A program made the translations under genes and the position numbers. From Botryotinia globosa (Eukaryota; Ascomycota; Leotiomycetes; Helotiales; Sclerotiniaceae), in assembly GCA_014898425.1 (NCBI GenBank), contig RCSZ01000010.1:2170001-2234000 (forward strand): a DNA stretch of 64,000 nt, written 5' to 3'. Each line of letters opens with the position of its first letter. Positions within the stretch are counted from its first letter, which is position 1. Positions 53,518 through 64,000 of this stretch are shown here, one piece after another. The notes beneath the pieces are model-generated. The model saw only the letters and a list, made by a program, of their open reading frames with translations. It made no database searches and was not told where the DNA came from.

Positions 53518-55194
53518 TGTTATTGTAATATTATGATAGCGTCAATATAAGTTATAGTACATCAATCGAATTTATTCTTCAAACCCTTCGTTTTAAAACA
53601 TTTCCAATTGAATATAAAGTTAAAAGTATATAGATATTCGGGTATTGTTAAGAAACACAGGAATCATAAAAGTGTTACCAATATTTTAAAATATTACTTT
53701 AATAATTGCAGTACCATGTTTCTCTAGTATTCTATTTCTACTTGTTCTATTGAGGGTTTTGGCAACTTTCAAAGCTTTTATGGTTGTCATTTATATGATT
53801 ATCTATAGAGTTTTTAGTAGATTCTTTGGAAATTTAATAAGAATCTCCTAACTTTACAGAATCTAAGAGTTCCATTTTGATATTACTAAAGTTGTTCTGA
53901 ATTCATTCTTATAGTACCTAAATTCTAGCTTTTCATGATCATGATTTATATATAGACACGAAAATTGAAATCAAAAATTAACAACTAAATCTAGAGTAAT
54001 AAAAAATATGAAAAAGATTTAAACTTAAAAGTTAAAATCCAAAATTGAAAGTTAAAATCTAGAATGTAAAATTAGGAATGATAATTCAAATTTTGCTCAT
54101 AAAATCTAATTGGTTAAATTTAGACTCTGATATCTGTATCTAGACTTTGATTTTTCAATGTAAATAAAAGCTTTAAAAAATCGAAATTCTAAATATAAAA
54201 ATTATAAGTTTCAATCTAAAACTTATCGGATCTAGCTATTTATTGTAAAATAAAAAGCGTGGGAAAGTAATCTTAAATTAAATCTAATAACATAGTAGTG
54301 AATCAGATTGTTTCTAATAGTATTAAATGATTCATCATTTTTTATATTACGATTTCAAATACTGTAGACTACTCTTGAAAAAGAATATATATCGAATACA
54401 ATGATATAAATGTGAGTTGATAATTTGAATAATATAATAACAAGTGAGTTTATTATAAAAGATTATTGAAGCAATTCAATATCCAAGAAGTTAGAAATAC
54501 AATATAATCGAATAGTCTTTTCCACTTTGAAATAATACTAAATCTAAGAAGATTATTCTTTGCGGGTAACTCATACTTCCATTAATATAATTATCAAGAT
54601 AATAGAGTGTATCTCAAAAAGTGAATAAAATAGTTATATTGTATTTATATAATTTCTTTTATTTGTTTATTGAAGAACAATATTCCAATTATACTCTCTA
54701 TTGAATGGAAATCATGTGGGTGATTAAGATTACATTGTAATATACTAACCGATCTATTTCACATTCATTTACTATTATTCTATTATTATCAATGTCAATC
54801 AATTTAATTACTCGATATTTCTATAGAGCTATGAAGATTCTTAAACAAAATGTTATAGCATTCTATTTGTATAAATCTTATGATATCCAGTTTGAGTGTG
54901 ATACTGTGGGACGATTAGATAATGATAAGTTACAGCTAGTAATTATGTTCATTTCCTATACTGCCTAGATAGAGTTTTCTTTTAATATTCATTTTAAAAT
55001 GTACAATAGGAAGCTGATATTTACTGATAATAATCAAACATCAAATTCATTGTTTGAATTCAAAAATGTAGGATATATACAATTTAATTTTTCAAAATAT
55101 ATTGGAAAAATGAGAACGTTAATGTAAAATGATAGATGGATATGTATTTGGATATAAAAACTATAAATAAAATTGAGATCGAATAAAAGCTTGA
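53518..55194. other. Less AT-rich DNA without genes
   Basis: About 1.7 kb of only moderately AT-rich sequence. Short motifs such as GTTAAAATCCAAAATTG recur loosely near 54030-54070. No coding region, RNA or terminal repeat recognised. Confidence 0.45.
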
Positions 55195-55197
55195 TTA

Positions 55198-55883
55198 AGA
55201 CTTCGTTTTATTACTAAATCCATATTGAATTCATTAAAACAATTCAATTTTTGTATTATTATAAATTTTATAATAATAATAATTTGTTTTAAAAAGAACG
55301 AATTATTGATTTATAGTTTATAGTTTTTATATCAAATTTGTTATAACATTTATTGAAATAAAAGGAAATGAAGTATATATATAGTATATATACAAATCAA
55401 AGAAGGTAATTTGAATTTTCGATATATTATCATTATTTGAATAATTAAAGAAATAAATATAGAAACAGTCTTATATAAATTCATATTAATCTTTACATAA
55501 TCATAAATTCTGATTCAAAATAAATCTAAAATTTTATATTTTATTTATTACAATTTTAAATTTTATATATTAAGATTTTAAACTTCAAAATTTATAAATG
55601 TTTCTAAAAAAGAATCATTTCAATATATTTAATAAAATTTGATTTTTTTAAATTCTTAATTTCAATTTATATTTTTATATAAGTTTATTGAAAAACACCG
55701 ATTATTTAATATCATTTTAGAACAATGTTCTTTTTTCTATTTCAAAATATATTAAATTTATTAAAATAGGAATTATTTAATAGAATTTATAATATAATAT
55801 TCAAATATAAATTCAAAATCTATTTTCAAAAAGTATGGAATATTTAGTGAACTCAGTATGGATTTGTATATCCAAACTAGTTC
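55198..55883 (+). mobile_element. F1 MITE copy (~686 bp)
   Basis: The A terminus AGACTTCGTTTTATTACTAA and B terminus TATCCAAACTAGTTC are transition-mutated forms of the family ends. TTA precedes and TAA follows, so a 3-bp target is likely but not identical. The interior matches 50271-50922 closely in order and length. Confidence 0.75.
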
Positions 55884-55890
55884 TAAACAG

Positions 55891-56195
55891 ATAGTAATTA
55901 CAAAATATTTACATTTGATCCTTGAAGTATTGAGAAATGGGTTTATGATATTGTAAATTATAAAATAACCAATCAGCTGATATTTTCTTTCTATTGACTT
56001 TTCTAATCTATTGAATATAAAGTCTAACTTCTATTCATAGAATCACATCCATTAAACATAAAATCTATCTTTTCTAAATAAAATCCAATCTATCAAATGT
56101 AAATTCTATAGTTCTATTAAAATTACTCACTTCAAACCATAAATTTAAGTAGTATCAAAATAAATAAAACTTTTAGTGGTATAAGAGTGATTGAC
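55891..56195 (+). mobile_element. Possible F2 fragment between two F1 copies
   Basis: The right end GGTATAAGAGTGATTGAC followed by TA, with AAGTAGTATCAAAATAAAT inside it, matches F2. The left end (GATAGTAATTAC) is weak and directly follows the F1 copy. Confidence 0.4.
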
Positions 56196-56368
56196 TATAT
56201 GATCAATGATTAAGCCTCTAATTAAGACTATTCTCGATATTTGAAATAATGGTATTTCAGAAAGCTTTAAAAACATTTAATTTCCATCGTCTTCTTATTT
56301 TGGTTCTGTTTTATAAGTTATTGTTCATCATCGAATTTGAATTGAGTGATTTTTTGAGAATATTGTGA

Positions 56369-56943
56369 GGGCTAGTTTGGATGTATAAATCCACTCTAAA
56401 TCTGCTAAATATTCTATACTTTTTTAAAACAGATTTCAAATTTAGAATTAAATATTAAATTATGGATTCTATTGAATAAGTTTTATTTTAACAAATTTCA
56501 TATATTTTGAAATGACAGAAAATCAATTATTTCAAAAAATTATTAGGTTTTTTGATTTTTTAATAAATTTATATAAAAATACTAAAGATAAATTGAAAAT
56601 AAGTATTAGAAAAAAATATTTTATTAAATTTATTAAAATGAATTAATTTTATAAATTTTTATAAATTTTTATAACTTTTAAAGTCTAAATTTCTGATATA
56701 TTAAATCTAAAACTTTAATATAAAAAATCTAAAATTTTAAGTTTATTTTAAATTAGAATTTATAATTATATATGAATTCAAATGAGATTACATTTGTATT
56801 CATTCATTTAATCATTCAAATAATAATAACATATTAACAATTTAAACTATTCCATTTGATTTTATAATAAATTTAATTTTTAGATTATGAACTTATGAAT
56901 TATTTCAATGAATTCAGTATGGATTTTGTAATCAAACAAGCTT
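56369..56943 (-). mobile_element. F1 MITE copy (575 bp)
   Basis: The B terminus GGGCTAGTTTGGATGTATAA is very well kept. The A terminus is AATCAAACAAGCTT. The flanks TGA (56366-56368) and TAA (56944-56946) differ by one transition, consistent with a 3-bp TAA target. It is opposite in orientation to the copy at 55198. Confidence 0.8.
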
Positions 56944-58313
56944 TAAGATTTTAGAAACGGATCAACTATTAGTTTCTATTTAAATTACAGATTGAAATTT
57001 CGTTGATAAGGTTCCTTTTTACTATAACATTTGAATTTCAAGTACTTGAGTTTCTTTTGCTTTTGATGTCAAATATGATAATGGACTTGGAACTTATTCT
57101 TCAATTGTTTAATAATAACAATTATATATAGTAATAGTTCATTAGACTTTTAATCATGATTCAAAAATAAAGAATATTGGAGATTATTATTATCAATTTC
57201 ATAATTTATTTAATGTTCAGTTGTCCATATGTAGAGTCTGTTTCCATTATTTATTGATATAGAAATATCAAGATTGCAAATGATCAGTCAATAATAATGA
57301 AAACAATCATTTTTGTTTATAGTATTAATAATACTAAATCTGGCATGTTATACTCCTATAAAATTTTGAAGAGTTTAATAGTTAGTATTCAATTAATTCA
57401 GATGTCACTGAATTCACAAATAGAAGATAATATTTACGTTATTAACTTGATATGTGTTACGTCATGAGTTAACTCTTTCATCAATTTATGTTTTCAATAT
57501 CATTAGCAAAACCATAACTTTTCAAAATCCAAATTGTTAAATTTGTGACCTTGTTTATACAATTTCACGTTTTTGTATATCGATAAGTTCATTTTTTGTT
57601 TTAAGATCATTACAAATATATGATTTGATAATTCTAATTAAGATTTTATAATGGTATTTTAAATTTCTTGATGAATTGCTATTAATCTGTAATATTATTC
57701 AGAATCAGGATGATATACTAAGTAATTAACTCATTACTAAAATATATATCTGTTATTCATAATCTATCGCAATCGTCACAAATCAAGATTGATAACATTT
57801 CAATAATACAGAATAATCAATCAATTTTTGCAATAATGATTAACTCTATTCTATCCTTTATAATAGTTATTGATGTAAGTTCAGATCAATTTTTTATTAT
57901 CGTAGTAAAACTTCCAAGAAGTCTACAAGCTATAAGTTTCATAATTATTTATTTTACTAGAATGTGAATTTTGAAATCATAGAACATTTTTAAGGATTTA
58001 AAGCTCTCAGTATGCTTATTCAATCGGGTAGAATATATACAATTATATTATTATAAAAACTAGTAATAGTAGATAAGATGCCACAATAATTCTTCAGCTA
58101 CTTTCTACATTCCTTATTACTAGTTTGAATAGATATTTCAAACTATCGTTCAATAAAACCAGATAAATTTAGATACGTCCTTTTGCTTCAAATTTGGATA
58201 TTAGATTAGAAAACAATTTTGAAGATGAAATCTGAGATACAACTGAATGGGACCCTATTAGTCAACTTATTAATAAATCTAGTACTGAATATATTGAAAA
58301 GTTTATTTAATAG
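56944..58313. other. Less AT-rich DNA without genes
   Basis: About 1.4 kb with a more normal base mix than the elements around it. No open frame, RNA gene or repeat that I can support. It separates the F1/F2 cluster from LINE copy 5. Confidence 0.45.
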
Positions 58314-61300
58314 GTAGTAGTAGTAGTAGTAGTATTTATTAATGTTCATTGAGCCAGCTTAAGGCTGATTTTGGGAATCTTTTGAGGGGTATAGGGATGT
58401 GTTAAGCTATAGATTTATTCAATATTTTAGAAAACAATTTATATATATAAGAATTAAAGTTTATTTGAATAATTTTTTTGTTAATTAAAATAGAATTAAT
58501 AATATTTCAGAATTTTGAAAAGCTAGATATAGTTTTTTAGAAATAGATGAATATAGATTATAAGGGTATGTATTTACAAAATATATTAGTATTAAAAGGA
58601 ATTTCTATTATATCTTTTAATTTTTATTTAAATTAAATAAAGAAAGAGTAAGATTTAATTAAAAAGAAAAAGAAAAAGAAAAAAAGGGAAAAAGATGATT
58701 GAATATTTTTAGCGAGAGTAAATATTAATATAAAATCAAATAATTCCGAAAAATTCGATTAATATTAGTAATTATAATATTAAAAATAAGAAATAATCAA
58801 AACCTTTTGTTATTAATAAAGGTGGAAGTAAAAATAATTATTTAAATTCTTTTTTGAATTAAGTTAATAATTCATAATATAGTATTAAATATTTAAGAGT
58901 TTTTTAATAGTTATAAAAGTATTTTAAGTTAATATTTTGATACTAAAACTTTTTATAATATTATATAAAATCCTTATATTTTATATATATAATTAGGATA
59001 TAATATAATATTTTTTTTGGTAGATTTAATTTTGAAGAAATTTTAATTATATAGATAAGGTTTTATTTATTATAAATATTTAAAAGAATAGATTATTATT
59101 TTTTTTATTAGAATTGTTTTGTTTAATTGTAAAGCTTTTTAATAATAATCTTTATTTTATTGATGGTAGATATTGAAATAGGTTTTAGATTTTAAATGGG
59201 TTTGTGAGCTTTAAGATTGATGAGTTTATTAATAATTTTATTTCTTTCAATATTTGTATATTTAAGGGATTAGTAAATTCTGATATTAAAGATTTGTATA
59301 ATATTTTGATAAATATAAAAAGTTTATTAAAAAGAATTGGATATGTTATTATATAGATATCAAATTATTGAAATATTGTTGATATAAAATTATAGATATT
59401 ATTTATTAAGTAAAGGAATTCTTAAAATATATTTAAAATTTATATAGATTTCAATTGTTTTTAAATCGAAAATATATAAGATATTATTAATCAAGTTTGA
59501 ATTAATAACAATTTATTTTTTGTTTTAATATATTATATATTTATATTTAATAAAACTTTTTTTATTAATAATTTATTTAAAATTATTTAAGAAGATTGAG
59601 ATTTTATTAGAAGAGAAATGAAATTATTATTTTTTGAAGTTAATGATTATTATTTCCTTATTAATATTTCCTATTAAATCTATTTAATATTTTAAAAAGA
59701 AATATAGGAATTATAATATAAAATAAATATTGGTTTTAATAGATCGATATATTAGCTTATTTAAAAAAAGATAATAAAGTTATAAATAATATATTAAATA
59801 TAAAATAGTTTTATTTTATTATTGAATTATATTTCGATTTTATATATAAAAAAGAAAATAATATAAATAATAATAATTTTGTATAGAATTAAAATTGAAA
59901 AGCTATTGATTGTTTTTATAAGATTGTAAATATAATATATTATTATTTGAGTTTTAATAGTTTTTATAGTAATGTATTTTTTAAAAGAAAAAAACTTATT
60001 AAATTAAATTTCGAGTTATTTTAAAATAAATTATATTTTATTTTCGATTTTAATAATTGGTATAATAATAAGCTTTTTATTGATAATATAGAAAGAAATT
60101 TAATTCTTTTTTTTTAATAAAATAAATTATTTTGAGCTTTTTGGAGATGAAAATAATTTTATTATTATTGTTTTATTTGAGAATCTTTTTTATATTATTT
60201 ATTAAATAAGAATATTAGAATTTAGGGATTGAAAGGTTTAATATAAGCAAAAGTTATTAGTATATTCAAAGTGTAATTTTATATTTTGTAATATAAATTT
60301 AATCAAATATAATATATATAAAATTAGAAAAAAAACGAAGCTTTATAATATTCTATATATAATTTTGTAATTGAATATAATTGGGTCTTTTAAATGAATT
60401 TGAATATATTAATTAATAAAAAAGAAATCGATTAATTTTAGAAAGATTAGAAATTAGTTTTATTTGATTATTTTTCTTAATAATCTTTGTTTTAGAAATA
60501 TATTGAAGATATTTTGAATATTTATAATAATTATAATAATTTTTAATTTTTGAGAAAAAATAATCTTTATATTATATATACAATAAACAATTAGATTTAT
60601 AATAATTTTTTTAGAAAGAGTTTTTTTATATTATAAACTGAAAATATTATTAATTAATATAATCTATATCAAATAATAGATTATAATTCTTTTCAAATCT
60701 TTTGAAATATAGAAAATAGATATAATTGATTATTAAAAGCAAATAAAGGATTTATTCTTTTTATTGATTTTAAATAATATAATTATTTTAATAAACTTTT
60801 AAATTTATAGAATAAAACTAAATATTAAATATCAATCATAAAGTCTATATAAAATATTATTGATTATTAATCAATAGGTTTTGAATATTTATATTATAAT
60901 ATAATTGATATTTAATAAAATATTAAAAATTCTAATAATATTATATTCAATATTTTCTATTGAAATAGATTAAAATTATTTTAAAATACTCAATTTATTC
61001 TAATTTTTAAAGGGATTATATTTGAAATTATTAAAGATATTAAAGCAATCGAGAATTTTTTTATATAAAATTTTAATCTTTTTTATAATATTTTTAATAA
61101 GGTTTTTATTAATATATAATAAAAGCAACTTCAGATTAAACTTTAATTTGTATTAATTGATAATCTTATAAAGCTTTTTATTATTTTTGATTTTATTTAT
61201 AATATTTTTTTAATAATTGTATTTTATTTATTGGATTATTTTGTAAAAAATTCGAATTATTTAGAGAACATCTTTGTTTAAAGTATTATATCTATAGAGA

Positions 61301-64000
61301 TAATTCCAATATATTTTTTTATATTTGAGGATTTATTATAATATAATTTTATTATTATTTTTATTAGATTTATTAATTATATAAATAGCAATATTTATTA
61401 TTATGATAAAATCTATTATATATATTTCAATTATTATTTTATTTATAAAAAAAAGGGAATTAGAAAAACAGATTATATTAATATATATTAAATCAGAAAG
61501 TTTTTTTAATTTCGTTTTTGAAATTCTATAATAATATTACTTTAATAGAATTATATTTTATCCTAAAATAATAATAATTTATATCTTATAATTCAAATTA
61601 TTATATATATCTTTTCTAATTATAATTTTAATAAAAAGAATATTTGAAAAGATAAGATTAATAACATAACTAATCCTATATATAAATTTATTAGGAATAT
61701 TAATAAAGTTTATATTATTATTATTAAATTAATATATTAAATTTAAATCTTTATATTTGAATTATATTTCTAATTCGAATATATAATACTAAATATTGAA
61801 ATCATTTTCTATTAAATATTGAAATAATAAAATTAAATAGGATATATAATTAATTGTTTTATTATTATCTAATTAACAATATAAATTGAATATAATGTTC
61901 CTATTTATATTAATCTAAAGAAGGTTTTTATTATATATAGAATAATATTATTATATATATAAATCAGTATTTTTATATATATATATTATAACCTAAAAGT
62001 AATCTAATTCTTTAAGGTTTTCAAAATCCTAAAAATCTATTAAAGTATAACAATTTTAATTCGAGTAGTTTTATATTTATATATTAATAATTATTTAAAA
62101 TTCTTAAATATAAATAATATTGATTTGTTAAATATTAAAGATTACAAAAATTATTGTATATATAGAAATATTTTTGCTGATATTAGCTTAATAAATCTAA
62201 AGATTATATTATCGAATTTATTGATTATAGATTCTATTACAAAATTTATTATATTGTATTAATATTAACAAAACCTATTTTCGAAATCGAATATATTAAG
62301 CTTATCAAGGTTTTATATATAATAAAAGACATCCTTATTCTTTTCTTTATTTGTTTTCAAATATAATCTAAAAGTTTTTATTTTAAAAAAAATGGATATT
62401 TAAATTACAATTATAAAAGCTTGTAATTAATCCTAGGTCAGAATTTAATTAGCAATAAGAATAAATCTAGTTTATTTATATTAAATAATAATAATATTAT
62501 ACTTATATTTATTAATAGGTTTTATAATTATAATTACAAAAACATTAAATATCTTTATTTGAAGGATTACAATAAATATATTGATTATTTTGTATTAAAT
62601 CTCTCTTATCTTTCAAATAGTTTTAAGTTTATTTTTAATAGAAAATATTATAATATTATTTTTATATTGAAAAGCAATAAAGTATTTGTTATATCTAATT
62701 TTAAATAAATTATAATAAATAAATTATAATAAATAATATATTTAGATAATATTATATAATTAATATCTATTAGTTCTTTATATATATTTATTCGATAATT
62801 ATAATAAATATAAAGAAGAAATTGATTATATCTAAAAAAGAAATAATATTCTTAATAGTCTAGTTTATATCAAACTACTCAATTAGTCTAAAAAGACTAC
62901 TAATATTAAAGAAAGCAAAAGAGTAGATTATTTCAATAAATAAAATAATCCAAGTAATTTTGCTAAAATGTTTATTGATTTTATAATTAGAGAATTTAAT
63001 AATAATTAAACACTTCTTTATTTGTATAAAAGTTTTATTAAAAACAAAAGCTTTGTTTATTATATTTGTTTTATTATTTAAATTTATAAAAAAAATAGAA
63101 ACTTCTATAATTATATAATTATATTAAATCTCTAAAATAATCAAAAATATAATATCTAATATTTGTAATATCTTTTATCGATTATACTTGTTATAAAACA
63201 AACCGCAAATATTATTAATTATAGAAATAATAATTTAGTTTATAATTATAAATAAGATTATTAAAATATTAATTAAAAAAAATCTTCAACAATTTCTATA
63301 AAACATTATTGAAAAACAAAGATAAAAAATCAATTAAATAAAATCGAAAGCTTACATTTAACAAGCAATTTTTAATTCTAATATTGAATATAATTCAAAT
63401 AGAATTTCTTTTTAATATAAAATTATAAAAGGTTTTTTTAGATTATATATTTCTAAATTTAAAGAATATATTATTTCTGATATTATTTGTACTACCAAAC
63501 TTAACTATCTTTATAAAGATTTTAAAATTAATAATAAATATAATATAAACAAAAGATTAGATATAAATACAGAAAAAAAAAAAAAATAATATTAATAAAA
63601 ATAATAATAATTATAAAATTAACTATAAAGCCAATAAATTCTTTACAAAAACTATATTAGATATATTTGCATAAAATATTATAAAGATATTAAATAATAT
63701 TATAAAGATATTAAATAATATTACAAGATTTATAATAATTATATATTTATTTTTGGTATTATATTTAAAAATATCAAATTACTTTTCAATAATATTTAAT
63801 ATATTCGAAATAATATATTGATTATAATAATCAATTTTAAGAAAAAAAAGTATTTGAATATTTATTCTATTTCTTTTTCTTTTAATTATATAAAGTTAAT
63901 TAAAATTAAATAAAGATTATAAATCTAATAAATATATAAACCTAGTATTTAATAACTATAAAAAACAATTCGATATTATAAATCTACTATTCAATAATAT
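58314..64000 (-). mobile_element. LINE copy 5, inverted, truncated by window end
   Basis: Reverse-complement copy of the same LINE. It begins with the tail (GTA)n at 58314, then ATGTTCATTGAGCCAGCTTA, the complement of the conserved 3' end. It runs through ORF2 and into the 5' region. By comparison with copy 4, only about 140 bp of the 5' end lie outside the window. Its catalytic box reads YTNN (minus strand, 60253-60264), keeping ACT where the other copies have ATT. The endonuclease motif reads as a degraded N-D-F-N near 61796-61816. Confidence 0.85.
58620..62080 (-). pseudogene. LINE ORF2 relic (copy 5)
   Basis: The same gene as in copies 1-4, on the minus strand, interrupted by stops. The YTNN box at 60253-60264, compared with YINN elsewhere, shows that the ancestral second residue was Ala (GCT), giving the standard YADD of reverse transcriptases. 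Limits are approximate. Confidence 0.6.

Noticed and set aside
1..64000. Whole window as a mitochondrial or AT-rich yeast genome
   Set aside because: No rRNA, tRNA set or mitochondrial genes. The repeats have nuclear transposon structure, and the differences between copies are RIP-like transitions.
1..64000. CRISPR arrays, operons or bacterial signals
   Set aside because: No spaced direct repeats of suitable size and no open frames. The tandem arrays present are minisatellites without spacers.

Overview
The window is 64 kb of extremely AT-rich DNA (by eye well above 80% A+T over most of its length) with no intact gene. No open frame exceeds 88 codons and none of the short ones looks like a protein. 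It is a nest of dead transposable elements. Related copies differ almost only by C/T and G/A transitions, on both strands. In a hand alignment, the two 136-bp LTRs of one element differ at about 40 positions, all transitions, with no gap. That is the signature of repeat-induced point mutation (RIP), so I infer a RIP-proficient filamentous ascomycete (Pezizomycotina) and an AT-isochore, subtelomere or pericentromere. The species cannot be told from the sequence.

Layout. 1-16165: degraded AT-rich DNA carrying copies of two short inverted-repeat families. Family F1 has termini like GGGCTNGTTTG and 3-bp TTA/TAA target duplications, so it is PIF/Harbinger (Tourist)-like. Family F2 has termini like CGGTAAATTACTC, probably at TA sites. 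Two 9-bp minisatellites also lie here. 16166-41639: three head-to-tail copies of a ~6.1-kb non-LTR retrotransposon (LINE), each bounded by the same 16-bp duplication. The third copy is split by a 7,255-bp LTR retrotransposon with a 5-bp duplication. 41640-44036: the right half of the F2 element that received the LINE array, a short F1 copy and unassigned DNA. 44037-50174: a fourth, complete LINE with its own 16-bp duplication. 50175-58313: a somewhat less AT-rich stretch with more F1 and F2 copies, including F2 nested in F1. 58314-64000: a fifth LINE, inverted and cut by the window end.

The LINE can be identified through the mutations. Copy 1 still reads an AP-endonuclease-type domain (GGDFN, then a degraded SDH) and, in the same frame, a reverse transcriptase with the motif A region VQNVFD. 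A degraded YADD catalytic box follows. This fits a Tad1/I-like element.

I found no host gene and no evidence of a new functional system. The best leads are the LINE trimer with one shared junction, the mirror-image pattern of RIP across the two LTRs, the F1 and F2 families, and a cluster of unmutated GC-rich hairpin islands inside the LTR element at 38541-39376.
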